Assembly (NCBI RefSeq): GCF_005405925.1
Contig: NZ_BJHV01000001.1
Location: 1,364,001-1,428,000, forward strand
Origin: Streptomyces antimycoticus
GTDB lineage: Bacteria > Actinomycetota > Actinomycetes > Streptomycetales > Streptomycetaceae
Reading direction: 5' to 3'
DNA length: 64,000 nt
Shown here one piece after another: positions 1-10,032 of the stretch (its first letter is position 1; each line of letters starts with the position of its first letter). Both the position numbers and the translations under genes were made by a program. Below the pieces are notes generated by a model. The model was not told the DNA's origin, did not search any database, and worked only from the letters and a program-made list of their open reading frames with translations.

Positions 1-99
1 CGGAGGGCGGGGGGCTCGGCCGGGGTGCGGCGGGGCGCGTCGAGGGTCCGTCTGAGGGGGGTGTTCATGGTGGTGCTCTCGTGCTCGGGGGTGTTCACG
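1..99 (-). CDS. Start of an unidentified gene running off the left edge
   Basis: On the minus strand a GTG at 97-99 follows a GGAGG at 110-114 with a 10-base spacer. The frame stays open to the window edge and has an in-frame ATG at 65-67 as an alternative start. Only about 32 codons are visible, rich in Pro, Arg and Thr, and I do not recognise the product. It follows the permease gene in the same direction, separated by a hairpin, so it may or may not share that operon. Confidence 0.35.
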
Positions 100-136
100 G
101 GGTGGGATTCCTCCAGGAGGTGGTGGAGGGACAGGG

Positions 137-159
137 CGGCCGAGGGGTGGCCTCGGCCG
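137..159. terminator. GC hairpin downstream of the permease
   Basis: A perfect 9-bp inverted repeat (CGGCCGAGG, 5-base loop, CCTCGGCCG) lies between the permease stop and the next minus-strand gene. It has no T tract, as is common for actinomycete terminators. The role is inferred from position and stem strength. Confidence 0.45.
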
Positions 160-215
160 CGCGGAGAAACGATTCCTCAGTGGGGATTCAACGGCGGGGG
201 CTCACCGGCGCGGGC

Positions 216-1654
216 TCAGCGGGGGTCCTTCATCCGGCCGCGGGACGCGAACCAGCCGATGACCAGCGCCGCCAGGATCGCCGGAAGCGCCATCACGGTG
301 AGTCGGCTGGGTCCGCCGTCCGCCCACATCAGGACGAGGACGGAGGCCAGGAAGCCGAGGGTGACGATCTCGGTGTACGGGGAGCCGGGAAGCCGGTAGC
401 CGGGGCGGGTGAGCTGACCGGCCTGGGCGCGCCGCCAGAACAGCAGATGACAGAGCATGATCACGGCCCAGGTCGAGAGGATGCCGATCGCGGCGAAGTT
501 GAGCACGATCTCGAACGCCTTGTCCGGCACCACATAATTCAGGCCCACGCCCAGCACACAGAAGAAGGCAGTGAGCAGGATGCCTCCGTAGGGCACCTGG
601 GTACGGCTCATGGCGCCGGTGAACTTGGGCGCGGAGCCGGACATCGCCATCGAGCGCAGGATCCGGCCGGTGGAGTAGAGACCGGAGTTGAGGCTGGACA
701 TCGCGGCGGTGAGCACGACGAGGTTCATCACGCCGCCGGCCGCCGGGACGCCGATCTTGGACAGCACGGTGACGAACGGGCTCTGGTCGCCCGAATAGGA
801 GTCGGAGGGCAGCAGCATCGAGAGCAGCACCACGGAGCCGACGTAGAACAGGCCCACACGCCACATGATGGAGTTGATCGCCTTGGGCATGATCTTCTCG
901 GGGTTCTCGGTCTCACCGGCGGCCACGCCGACCAGCTCCACGGAGGCGTAGGCGAAGACGACGCCCTGGATGACCAGCAGCATCGGCAGCACACCGTGCG
1001 GGAAGACGCCGCCGTGGTCGGTGATCAGGCTGGGCCCGGTGCTGGTGCCGGCCACCTGCTCGCGGGTGACCAGCAGGAAGATGCCGATCGCCATGAAGAC
1101 GACGAGCGCGCCGACCTTGATGATCGCGAACCAGAACTCCAGCTCACCGAAGATCTTCACCGAGATCAGGTTGACCGTGAGCACCACGGCGAGCGCGATC
1201 AGGGCGATCACCCACTGGGGGATGTCGGTGAACATCCCCAGTAGTGGGTGTAGGTCGCCACGGCCGTGATGTCGGCGACCCCGGTGGTGGCCCAGTTGAG
1301 GAAGTACATCCAGCCCGCGACGAAGGCGCCCTTCTCGCCGAGGAACTCACGGGCGTAGGAGACGAACGCCCCGGAGGACGGCCGGTGCAGCACCAGCTCG
1401 CCCAGGGCCCGCACCACCAGGAAGGCGAAGATGCCGCAGACCGCGTACGCCACGGCCAGTGACGGCCCGGCGTCCTTGAGCCGCCCGCCGGCGCCGAGGA
1501 AGAGGCCGGTGCCGATGGCGCCGCCGATGGCGATCATGTTGACATGCCGGGCCTTGAGGGACTTGCTGTAACCGGCGTCGCCCGCGTCCACATGCGCGGG
1601 GTGCCCGGCCTGCTGCTGTTGGCGATCTTCTTGCCGGAGGGACTGTTCGCTCAC
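216..1654 (-). CDS. Amino-acid permease (APC superfamily), split by an apparent frameshift
   Basis: Two adjacent frames together give one APC-family amino-acid/H+ symporter of about 475 residues. The first part (1654 to about 1236) has the family N-terminus, including the motif [14 protein letters not shown]. The second part (from about 1235) carries the remaining membrane segments, including the [17 protein letters not shown] motif. The join needs one extra base in the CCCC run at 1236-1239, which would restore a continuous Tyr-Trp-Gly-Met-Phe-Thr stretch. The start overlaps the GntR regulator stop by 4 bases (ATGA), so the two genes are translationally coupled and the regulator probably controls it. 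Substrate is not predictable beyond amino acids such as GABA- or aromatic-type. It is a pseudogene if the frameshift is real; I favour sequence error. Confidence 0.85.
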
Positions 1655-2406
1655 GCCTGCTGTCCGCCTTCCGTCGGTACTGTCGTCCGGTCGTCCGCCG
1701 TGGCGGGCCGCACGATGGAGGTCAGGGTGGTCTCCACGCGTTCGAGGTGGTGGGTCATCGCTTCCACCGCGTCGTGCTCGGACCCGTCGGCGAGCGCCTC
1801 GACGATCGCCCGGTGTTCTCGGTTCGACTGCTCACGGCGGCCGCCGAGCTCGTTGAGAAATGCCGACTGCCGGGCCAGGGCATCGCGGATCTCCTCGATG
1901 ACCCGACGGAAGACCGGGTTCCGGGCCGCCTGGGCGACGGCGAGATGGAACAGCGTGTCCATCGCCACCCATGCGGTGGTGTCGGTCTCCCGCTCCATCC
2001 GCTCCAGCAGATGGGACAGGTGGTCGAGGTCCTCGGCGGAGCGGCGCACCGCCGCGTAGCCCGCCACCGGGATCTCGACGTGCCGGCGCACCTCCAGGAG
2101 GTCACTTGCGGCGTAGTCGCCGAAGGTGGGATCCTCCACCGGCCCGCTGGAGATGACGAAGGTGCCCTTGCCGGTGCGTGAGGCGGTCAGCCCCATGGTC
2201 TGCAGGGCCCGCAGGGCCTCGCGGAGCACCGGTCGGCTGACCTCCAGGCGACGGCACAGCTCCGCCTCGGAGGGGAGTTTGTCCCCCACCGCGTAGTCGC
2301 CGCGCTCGATCGCCTCGCGGAGGTGGCTGAGGACCGCTTCCATCGCGCTGATGCGGCGAGGGACGTCGGACCCTGAACCACCTGTCTGGCTGTCTGACAA
2401 GTTCAC
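1651..2406 (-). CDS. GntR family regulator, FadR subfamily
   Basis: A DNA-binding regulator of about 251 residues. The N-terminal winged helix-turn-helix has the GntR signature ([24 protein letters not shown]), and the helical FCD effector domain includes a [14 protein letters not shown] metal/ligand-site motif. I chose the GTG at 2404-2406 because GAGGATC lies just upstream; an ATG at 2440-2442 is the alternative. The stop overlaps the permease start, so it probably represses its own operon. The ligand is unknown. The divergent lipoprotein gene starts 183 bases away. Confidence 0.88.
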   Translation of the reverse strand: MNLSDSQTGGSGSDVPRRISAMEAVLSHLREAIERGDYAVGDKLPSEAELCRRLEVSRPVLREALRALQTMGLTASRTGKGTFVISSGPVEDPTFGDYAASDLLEVRRHVEIPVAGYAAVRRSAEDLDHLSHLLERMERETDTTAWVAMDTLFHLAVAQAARNPVFRRVIEEIRDALARQSAFLNELGGRREQSNREHRAIVEALADGSEHDAVEAMTHHLERVETTLTSIVRPATADDRTTVPTEGGQQA

Positions 2407-2589
2407 GCGGCGATCCTCGGGCGTACACCAGAGGGTTGTCAAGGGTCGACTTTCCCCTCGCCGCCGACCGTTCTGTGTTGATATGAGGTATTCATCCCGG
2501 ACGTCGAAGACCGTCGAGCCCGCGGCCGACGACCAAGGCGCGGCGTCCGAGACCGTTCCACCGAGCCGGATTCAGGAGCCGAGAGCACC

Positions 2590-3603
2590 ATGCGCCACCG
2601 CCTCACCACCGCCACCGCGGCCCTTCTCCTGCTGTGCGGCCCCGCCGCCGCGGGCTGCGGCGGCGGGGCGGACCCGGACCGGGTCGGCGTGGTGCTGCCG
2701 ATGCTGACCTCGCCCTTCTGGGAGACGTACAACCAGGACATCCCGAAGCAGGCCGCCAAGGCGGGCGTACGGATCCTGCCGACGGTCAACTCCAATGACC
2801 AACCGGGCAAACAGATCACCGATATCGACAATCTCCTGGCCCAGGAGGTCAAGGGCCTGGTCGTCACGCCGGTCGACTCCGCCGCCGTCGGCCCCGGCCT
2901 GAACGCCGCCCAGCGCGCCCATGTGCCGGTGGTCGCCGTCGATGTGGCCCCGGACCGGGGCAAGGTCGCCATCGTGGTACGGGCCGACAACCGCGCGTAC
3001 GGCGTCAAGGCGTGCCGCAGCCTCGGCGGCGCCGTGCGGCGGGGCACGGTGGTGCAGATCCAGGGCGATCTGGCCTCGGTCAACGGCCGGGACCGCACGG
3101 CCGCCTTCGACCGCTGCATGGCGCGGCACTACCCGGACATCAAGGTCCTGGACATCCCGGCGGCCTGGCAGGCGGAGCGGGCGGCAGCCGGTCTGGAGGC
3201 CCTCTACAGCGCCCGCCCCGACATCAAGGGCATCTACCTCCAGGCCGGCGGCGTCTATCTGGCCCCCACCCTGCGCACCCTCCAGAGCCACCATGCCCTG
3301 GTCCCGGTGGGCCGCCGCGGTCACATCACCATCGTCTCCAACGACGGGATCCCGCAGGAGCTGACCGCGATCCGCGAAGGTCTCATCGACGCCACCGTCT
3401 CCCAGCCGGCGAACCTCTACGCCGCCTACGCCATGCGCTACATCAAGCAGGCCATGGCCGAGAAGCCCTTCAAGGTGGGGCCGACCCGCCACGACAGCAC
3501 GATCGTCCGGCTGCCCGGCGGCAATCTGGAGGATCAGCTGCCCGCCCCACTGGTGACCCGGGCCAATGTCGACAGCCGCTCCCTGTGGGGCAACCAGGTG
3601 TGA
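2590..3603 (+). CDS. Substrate-binding lipoprotein of a sugar-type ABC transporter
   Basis: 337 residues with a lipoprotein signal peptide ending at an Ala-Gly-Cys lipobox near residue 22. The mature protein is a type I periplasmic-binding fold (peripla_BP_4, ribose/xylose-binding type): an early VVLPMLTSPFW strand, VKGLVVTPVDSAAV, and a late HITIVSNDGIPQEL region. It would bind a small sugar or related solute at the outer face of the membrane. No permease or ATPase gene is adjacent, so it is an orphan binding protein or serves a transporter elsewhere. It is divergent from the GntR gene. Confidence 0.85.
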   Translation: MRHRLTTATAALLLLCGPAAAGCGGGADPDRVGVVLPMLTSPFWETYNQDIPKQAAKAGVRILPTVNSNDQPGKQITDIDNLLAQEVKGLVVTPVDSAAVGPGLNAAQRAHVPVVAVDVAPDRGKVAIVVRADNRAYGVKACRSLGGAVRRGTVVQIQGDLASVNGRDRTAAFDRCMARHYPDIKVLDIPAAWQAERAAAGLEALYSARPDIKGIYLQAGGVYLAPTLRTLQSHHALVPVGRRGHITIVSNDGIPQELTAIREGLIDATVSQPANLYAAYAMRYIKQAMAEKPFKVGPTRHDSTIVRLPGGNLEDQLPAPLVTRANVDSRSLWGNQV

Positions 3604-3729
3604 CCGAAGAGCCGCCTCCGCCGGCCGAGGCGCGTGGGATCAGCGCACTCGTCGTCGCACGGCTCACCACCGGGGAGGCCCAGAAGTCATAGTATTAAGG
3701 GAAATGTATCCGCAGATGGGACGGGTGCG

Positions 3730-6171
3730 ATGGCCATCCCCCAGGGAATCGCGCCGACCGAGACGCATGTCCCGTTCGACATGGCGGATGCGGCCTCGGC
3801 GCTGATCGACGCCACGGGGATCATCATCGGCTGGACCCCGGCGGCGGAGAGACTTCTCGGCTATCCGGCGGCCGACGCGATGAAGCAGCCGGCCAGGATG
3901 CTGCTGGTGGCACCCGAGGACGCGGCGCAGGCCGGGGCGATCGGCTCGTGGTGCCAGGCGCACGACGGCTGGGGCGGCCTGGGGCGGCTCCGGCACCGGG
4001 ACGGCCGCCGGATCGAGGTGGGGCTGCGGGTCTGCGCGATGCGCAATCCGGGCGGCGACGTCTCCTGGCTGGTCTCCGGGATCGATGTGGGCTCCGCCCC
4101 GGCCTGGGCGCTCAGCGGCTCGCTGCTCCAGGCGTTCCTCACCCGGTCACCGATCGGGATGGCCGTGCTCAGCCCGGATCTGCGCTATGTGTGGATGAAC
4201 GACACGCTGGAGCGCTACGGCGGGCTGCCGCGCGAGCAGCGGATGGGGCGCCGGATGGCGGAGTGCCTGCCGGGGCTGGACACCGAGGCGCTCGAAGCGC
4301 AGATGCGGCAAGTACTGAAGACGGGCAGGCCGGTGATCGACTACGAGTACCGGGGCTGGACGATGGCCCATCCGCACCGCGAGCACGCGTACTCGACCTC
4401 CTTCTTCCGGCTGGACAACGCCGAGGGCAGTCCGGTGGGCGTGTGCTACATGGGCATCGACGTCACCGACCGCTGGCTGGCCCGGGAGCGGCTGGCGCTG
4501 CTCAACGAGGCCAGTGCGAACATCGGCAGCACCCTGGACGTCATGCGCACCGCCCAGGAACTGGCCGACTTCGCGGTGCCGCGGCTCGCCGACTTCGTCA
4601 CCGTCGATCTGCTGGACTCCGTACTGCGTGGCGAGGAGCCCATGGAGAGCGCCGGCGACACCCTGCCCGCCTTCCGCCGCGCCGGTCAGACATCGATCCG
4701 GGGGGGTTGTCCGGAGTCCATCGCGAGGCCGGGGGACGCGGTCGCCATCTCCGCCACGTCCCCCTTCGCCTGCTGCTTCTTCTCCGGGGAGGCCCTGCTC
4801 GACCCCGTGATGGACAGCTCCATCAGCGCCTGGTCCGGGGACGATCCGGCGCGGACGGCGAAGGTGCGCGAGTTCGGGATGCGGTCGCTGATGGTGGCGC
4901 CGATCGGGGCACGCGGCGCCCTCCTGGGCGTGGCCTCGTTCGTCCGCTCCCGCCATCCGGACCCGTTCGAGGGGGACGATCTGCTGCTCGCCGAGGAGCT
5001 GGTCGCGCGGGCCGCGCTGAACATCGACAACGCCCGCCGCTACACCCGTGAGCACGCCGCCGCGCTGGCCCTGCAGCGCAGTCTGCTGCCGCACGCCCTG
5101 AGTGGCGGCCAGGCCGTCGAGGTGGCCTCGCGCTATCTCCCCACGGACGCGCGCAACGGAGTCGGCGGCGACTGGTTCGATGTGATCCCGCTGTCCGGTG
5201 CCCGGGTGGCGCTGGTGGTCGGCGACGTGGTCGGGCACGGCATCAACGCCGCGGCCACCATGGGGCGTTTGCGCACCGCCGTGCACACGCTCGCCGATAT
5301 GGACCTGCCGCCCGAGGAGTTGCTGGCCCACCTCGACGACCTGGTCATCCGGCTCACCGAGGAGGAGACCGGGCAGGAGGGCGTGGCGGCCGCGGTGCTC
5401 GGCGCCACCTGTCTGTACGCGATCTACGACCCGGTCACCCAGCGGTGCACGATGGCGCGGGCGGGACACCCGACCCCCGCGATCGTGGACCCCTCGGGCG
5501 AGGTCTCCTTTCCCGCGCTGCCCGCCGGTCCCCCGCTGGGCCTCGGATCGTTGCCGTTCGAGTCGGCGGAGCTGGCGCTGCCCGCCGGAAGCCTGATCGC
5601 CCTCTACACCGACGGACTGATCGAGACCTGCGACCAGGACATCGACGTGGGTCTCGGCCGGCTGAGCAACACCCTCGGCCAGGCCGCGCTGCCGCTGGAG
5701 GAGCTCTGCTCCCTGGTGGTCGACACCCTGCTGACGTCCCCGCAGACCGACGATGTGGCCCTGCTGCTGGCCCGTACCCGCGCGCTGGGCACCGGGCATG
5801 TCGTCTCCTGGGACCTGCCCTGCGATCCGGCCGTCGTGGCCAGCGCCCGCTCCCTGGCGATGCGCCAGCTCGCCGAGTGGTGTCTGGAGGAGGTGATGAC
5901 GACCACGGAACTGATCGTCAGCGAGCTGGTCACCAACGCCATCCGCCATGGCGTCGGCCCCATCCGGCTGCGGCTGATCCGGCACGACGTGCTGATCTGC
6001 GAGGTCGCCGACACCAGCAGCACCTCACCGCGGCTGCGCCACGCCCGCACCACCGACGAGGGCGGCCGCGGGCTGTTCCTCGTCGCCCAGCTCACCCGCC
6101 GCTGGGGAACCCGCTACACCGAGGGCGGCAAGCTCATCTGGGCCGAACAAGACCTCCCGGAACCGGCATGA
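3730..6171 (+). CDS. PAS-GAF-SpoIIE phosphatase with C-terminal anti-sigma-type ATPase domain
   Basis: About 813 residues from the ATG at 3730; an in-frame start at 3634 would add 32. Domains in order: PAS (about 15-115), second PAS (about 135-250), GAF (about 260-430), PP2C/SpoIIE phosphatase (about 445-680) and a HATPase_c domain (about 690-805). Phosphatase motifs are present: GVGGDWFDV, GDVVGHG, YTDGLIE and TDDVALLL. The last domain keeps the N-box LIVSELVTNAIRHG and the GGRGLFL motif. Such proteins dephosphorylate anti-anti-sigma factors, while the ATPase module resembles RsbW kinases, so it probably acts in a partner-switching sigma pathway. Its stop overlaps the lnt start (ATGA). Confidence 0.9.
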   Translation: MAIPQGIAPTETHVPFDMADAASALIDATGIIIGWTPAAERLLGYPAADAMKQPARMLLVAPEDAAQAGAIGSWCQAHDGWGGLGRLRHRDGRRIEVGLRVCAMRNPGGDVSWLVSGIDVGSAPAWALSGSLLQAFLTRSPIGMAVLSPDLRYVWMNDTLERYGGLPREQRMGRRMAECLPGLDTEALEAQMRQVLKTGRPVIDYEYRGWTMAHPHREHAYSTSFFRLDNAEGSPVGVCYMGIDVTDRWLARERLALLNEASANIGSTLDVMRTAQELADFAVPRLADFVTVDLLDSVLRGEEPMESAGDTLPAFRRAGQTSIRGGCPESIARPGDAVAISATSPFACCFFSGEALLDPVMDSSISAWSGDDPARTAKVREFGMRSLMVAPIGARGALLGVASFVRSRHPDPFEGDDLLLAEELVARAALNIDNARRYTREHAAALALQRSLLPHALSGGQAVEVASRYLPTDARNGVGGDWFDVIPLSGARVALVVGDVVGHGINAAATMGRLRTAVHTLADMDLPPEELLAHLDDLVIRLTEEETGQEGVAAAVLGATCLYAIYDPVTQRCTMARAGHPTPAIVDPSGEVSFPALPAGPPLGLGSLPFESAELALPAGSLIALYTDGLIETCDQDIDVGLGRLSNTLGQAALPLEELCSLVVDTLLTSPQTDDVALLLARTRALGTGHVVSWDLPCDPAVVASARSLAMRQLAEWCLEEVMTTTELIVSELVTNAIRHGVGPIRLRLIRHDVLICEVADTSSTSPRLRHARTTDEGGRGLFLVAQLTRRWGTRYTEGGKLIWAEQDLPEPA

Positions 6172-7849
6172 AGCACGCTCCGGCGCACCCCCGCCCTATT
6201 CATGATCGGCTGACTCCCGCACACTGGCCCTGGGCCAACAGGAGGGGAGCGTCGAAGGTGCGCAGGCCGGTCGACGGCGAGGATCGGTGGGGGCGGCGGC
6301 TCGCCTCCCCGTGGTGGCGCGGCGCGATGGCGCTGCTGGTGGGCGCGCTGCCCGCGCCGGCCTTTCCCGAGCCCTCGCTGTGGTGGTGGGCGTATGCCGC
6401 CCTGGTGCCCTGGCTGCTTCTGGTGCGCTCGGCGCCCACCGGCCGCCGGGCGGTGCTGGACGGCTGGCTGGGCGGCGCCGGGTTCCTGCTCGCGGCGCAC
6501 CACTGGCTGATGCCGAGCCTGCATGTGTTCATCGTGGTACTGGCGCTGCTGCTGGGGCTGTTGTGGGCGCCCTGGGGGTGGCTGACGCACCGGCTGCTGC
6601 ACGGCCGCCCGGGCTCCGGGCGGGTGGCGGCGGCGCTGGTGGTGCTGCCGTCCGCCTGGCTGATGGCCGAGCTGGTGCGCTCCTGGGAGTATCTCGGCGG
6701 GCCGTGGGGGCTGCTGGGCGCGAGCCAGTGGCAGGTGGCGCCCGCGCTGCGGCTGGCCTCGGTGGGCGGGGTATGGCTGCTCGGCTTTCTGCTGGTCATG
6801 GTGAACGTCGCGGTGGCCGTGCTGATCGCGGTGGCCCGGGCCCGTACGGTGGCGCTGGCCGGGCTCACCGCGTGCGGCGCGGCGGCGGCCGCGGCGTGGG
6901 CCTGGGTGCCGCAGGCCAAGGAGCCGGGGACGGCGCGGATCGCGGTGGTGCAGCCGGGGGTCATCCAGGGGCCGGGGCCGCGCTTCGAGCGCAGCGCGGA
7001 GCTGACCCGGCAACTGGCCGACCGCCACGTCGACCTGGTGGTGTGGGGTGAGAGCAGCGTGGCGCAGGATCTGACCGCCCACCCGGAGATGCGCCGGCGG
7101 CTGGCCGGGCTGTCCCGGACGGTCGGCGCGGATCTGCTGGTCAACGTGGACGCGCGCCGCAGCGATATGCCCGGGATCTACAAGAGCTCGGTGCTGATCG
7201 GGCCGAACGGCCCGACGGGCCAGCGCTACGACAAGATGCGGCTGGTCCCCTTCGGGGAGTACGTCCCGGCCCGGCCGCTGCTGGGCTGGGCCACCTCGGT
7301 GGGCAAGGCGGCCGGTGAGGACCGCCACCGGGGCACCGAGCCGGTGGTGATGAACCTCCCGGGTTCCCTGCGGATCGGGCCGCTGGTGTGCTTCGAGTCG
7401 GCGTTCCCGGACATGAGCCGGACCCTGGCGCGGGAGGGGGCGCGGATGCTCGTCGTCCAGTCCTCGACCTCGACCTTCCAGGGGAGCTGGGCGCCCGAGC
7501 AGCATGCCTCGCTGGCCGCGCTGCGCGCCGCCGAGACCTGGCGGCCGATGGTGCATGCCACGCTGACCGGGGAGAGCGCGGTGTTCGGGCCGCGCGGCGA
7601 GCCGGTGGGCCCCCGGCTGCCCACCGACGCCAGCGCGGCCACCGTCTACACGGTGCCGCTGGGACAGGGCACGAGCCCGTATGTGCGGATCGGGCCCTGG
7701 CCGGTGTACGGGGCGATGGCGGCGCTCGCCGTCTTCTGCGCCGCCGAGGGGGCCGGGCGCTCAGACGGCGGACGGACCGGCCGTCGGATCAGGGGCCGGA
7801 CCGTTCGTCGGACCAGCGGACAGACCAGCCGACTCCAGGGCGTCCCTGA
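6168..7849 (+). CDS. lnt: Apolipoprotein N-acyltransferase, C-terminal end frameshifted
   Basis: This integral membrane enzyme transfers the third acyl chain to the N-terminal cysteine of lipoproteins. About six membrane segments are followed by a carbon-nitrogen hydrolase domain with the expected triad: Glu near 295 (VVWGESS), Lys near 356 (RYDKMRL) and Cys near 408 (LVCFESAF). The ATG at 6168 overlaps the preceding stop; a GTG at about 6258 after AGGAGGGG is an alternative. As given, the frame has no stop until 10001, running antisense through two genes. One extra G in the run 7748-7752 shifts it to a frame ending at 7849 with an Arg-rich tail typical of the family, so I use that end. It then overlaps the convergent gene by about 90 bases. 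Confidence 0.85.
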
Positions 7850-8726
7850 CGACCCGTTCGCACAGCTCATGGGTGCGCAGCGCGTCCTCGGCGCCGATCC
7901 GCCGCCCGGAGCGCACCGCGTCCAGGAAGGCGTCGGTGATCTGCTCGATCCCGCGCTGCCGCGCCACCGGCACCCAGTCGCCCCGGCGGCGCACGCTCGG
8001 CTGGCCCTTGTGGTCGATGACCTCGGCGAGGTTGAGCACCTGCCGCTTGGTGTCCTGGCCGGAGACCTCGAGGACCTCCTCGGTGGAGCCGCTCATCCGG
8101 TTCATCACGCCGAGCGCGGTGAATCCGTCCCCGGACAGCTGCAGCAGCACATGGTGTATCAGCCCGCCGCGGATCCTGGCCCGCACATCGATGTGGTCCA
8201 CCGGCCCGGGCGCCAGGAAACGCAGCGTGTCGACGACGTGGATGAAGTCGTCCAGCACCAGGGTGCGCGGGTCCTCGGCGAGGCCGACGCGGTTCTTCTG
8301 CAGCAGGATCAGATCGCGCGGATGGTCCAGGCACTGCGCGTAGCCGGGCGCGTAACGCCGGTTGAAGCCGACCATCAGGCTCACCCCGCGCTCCTCGGCG
8401 AGCCGCACGATCCGCTCGCTGTCGGCGAGGTGGTAAGCGAGCGGCTTGTCGACGTAGGTGGGCACCCCGGCCTCGATCAGCCGGGTGACGAGGTCGGCGT
8501 GGGCGTCGGTCGGGGCGTGCACGAAGGCCGCGTCCAGCCCGGCCGCGAGCAGCGAGTCGAGGTCGGCGTGGCGCTGGGCGTCCGGGACGCGATAGGTGTC
8601 GGCGACCCGCCGCAGGGTGGCGGGGGTACGGGTCTGCAGATGCGGCTCCAGGCCGGGGCGGGCCATGAGCACGGGCAGGTACGCCTTCTGCGCGATGTCG
8701 CCGAGCCCGACGCAGCCGACCCTCAT
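7761..8726 (-). CDS. Gfo/Idh/MocA-family oxidoreductase
   Basis: About 321 residues from the ATG at 8724-8726, which has GGGGAG six bases upstream. The N-terminal Rossmann fold starts GCVGLGDIAQKAYLPVL. The Glu-Lys-Pro-like motif appears as YVDKPLAYHL, with the usual C-terminal beta-sheet domain after it. Family members are NAD(P)-dependent dehydrogenases of sugars or related polyols; the substrate is unknown. The gene is in the same reading frame as the upstream monooxygenase with no stop between them, but this looks like the result of a missing base near 8766-8769. It converges with lnt. Confidence 0.85.
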   Translation of the reverse strand: MRVGCVGLGDIAQKAYLPVLMARPGLEPHLQTRTPATLRRVADTYRVPDAQRHADLDSLLAAGLDAAFVHAPTDAHADLVTRLIEAGVPTYVDKPLAYHLADSERIVRLAEERGVSLMVGFNRRYAPGYAQCLDHPRDLILLQKNRVGLAEDPRTLVLDDFIHVVDTLRFLAPGPVDHIDVRARIRGGLIHHVLLQLSGDGFTALGVMNRMSGSTEEVLEVSGQDTKRQVLNLAEVIDHKGQPSVRRRGDWVPVARQRGIEQITDAFLDAVRSGRRIGAEDALRTHELCERVVRDALESAGLSAGPTNGPAPDPTAGPSAV

Positions 8727-8748
8727 ATGTGCTCCCCGCAATCCTCGG

Positions 8749-9947
8749 TCATGCCTTCCGCTGTGCCCCGAAGGATACGTGCGGGTGGGCGGATGCCAGT
8801 CGGCGATGCCGTCGAAGGAGCGGAGGGCCAGACCGGGGACAAGGCGGCCGACGGCGGCGATGGCGGCGTCGCGCAGGGCGACGGCCGGGGCGCTGGTGAG
8901 GGTGATCATGCGGGCGGTGCGCGCCGAACGGCGTACCACGTCCATCGTGCGGGGCAGCCGGTCGCGGGTGTAGGCGGCCAGGGCGGCGGAGGGGTCGGCG
9001 GTGTCGGGAGCCAGATGGTGGGCGAGGACGACGGCGTCCTCGATGGCCTGGTTGCCGCCCTGTCCCATCGTGGGGGCCATCGCGTGGGCGGCGTCGCCGA
9101 GGACGGCGACCCGGCCCCGGTGGTAGGCGGGCAGGGGCTCGGCCATGTACCGGATGTCATGGCGCAGTACGTCCTGGGGCGCGGCGGCGGCGAGGACGTC
9201 GGGGACGGGCCGGTGCCAGTCGCCGTAGAGCCGCAGGAGTTCGGACCTCTCGTCGTCGGGGGCGCGGCCGCCGGGCGGGGTGACGGCCGCCGCGTAGGCG
9301 TAGACCCGGCCGTCCTTGAGCGGCTGGGTGCCCCAGATCCGGCCCCTCCCCCAGGTTTCATGGGGCTCGAACGGCCGGCCGGGGTCGGGGATGACGACAC
9401 GCCAGGTGGTGAATCCGGCGTAGCGGGGCCCGGGGTGGTCGGGGAAGAGCGTGTGGCGGACGGCCGAGTCGATGCCGTCGGCGCCGATGACGAGGTCCGC
9501 CTCGAACGCGCAGTCCTCGGTGGTGACCCGCGCCGGGCGGTCGGCGCCACCCGGGTCGGCCAGCCGGGCGGCGGCCCCGGTGCGGACCACGCCCTCGGGC
9601 AGCCGGGAGACGAGCAGGTCGACGAGGGTGGCCCGGTGGAGGAGGACCAGCGGGCCGCCGAAGCGCTCGGCCGTCGCCGCGCTGTCCATCCGGGAGAGCC
9701 AGCGGCCGCCGGGGGTGCGCAGTCCACCGCCGCCCTGCCAGGCGGCGAGTGCGCGCACATCGTCACCGAGGTCGATGGCGTCCAGGGCGCGCTGGGAGTT
9801 GGGGGCGAGCGAGATACCGGCGCCGATGGGCTCGAGGCGGGCGGCCCGCTCCAGGACGGTGAGCGACCAGCCGCGGCGGTGCAGGGCCGCGGCGGCGGTG
9901 AGCCCGCCGACTCCGGCACCGATGACGACGGCACGGGGCTGCTGCAT
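8749..9947 (-). CDS. FAD-dependent monooxygenase (UbiH/salicylate hydroxylase-like)
   Basis: About 399 residues, a flavoprotein aromatic hydroxylase. The FAD-binding GAGVGGLTAAAALHRRG lies at the N-terminus, a DG-type motif (LVIGADGIDSAVR) in the middle, and the GD motif (GRVAVLGDAAHAMAPTMGQG) near residue 275. It would hydroxylate a small aromatic using NAD(P)H and O2. As given, the frame continues into the next gene (728 residues in total). One extra base in the CCCC run 8766-8769 gives a stop at 8749-8751, 22 bases before the oxidoreductase start, so I treat them as two genes. Two palindromes upstream and a divergent TetR gene point to TetR repression. Confidence 0.87.
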
Positions 9948-9962
9948 GACTCCTCCAAGGCA

Positions 9963-10002
9963 ACTACAGGTGTAGTACTCATCACGTTACTACATTTGTA
10001 GT
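9963..10002. promoter_or_regulatory. Paired TetR operators
   Basis: Two perfect 14-bp palindromes, ACTACA-GG-TGTAGT (9963-9976) and ACTACA-TT-TGTAGT (9989-10002), have centres 26 bp apart. They lie in the divergent intergenic region between the FAD monooxygenase and the TetR gene. Identical arms with different centres argue for two binding sites of one dimeric repressor, most likely the adjacent TetR protein. Confidence 0.8.
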
Positions 10003-10032
10003 GTGAGCGGCGGATGGGCTTAGGTTGGCCCC

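Noticed and set aside
4147..5985. A 612-codon minus-strand open frame
   Set aside because: It is antisense to the SpoIIE-type phosphatase, has no family features, and is the kind of shadow frame expected in GC-rich DNA.
7761..9947. A 728-residue monooxygenase-oxidoreductase fusion
   Set aside because: A separate start with a good ribosome-binding site exists at 8726, and one base in the CCCC run 8766-8769 yields a stop at 8749; two genes are more likely.
5445..10001. A 1518-codon open frame on the plus strand
   Set aside because: It is the lnt frame plus antisense of two minus-strand genes; only the lnt part has domains, and one base in a G-run restores a normal stop at 7849.
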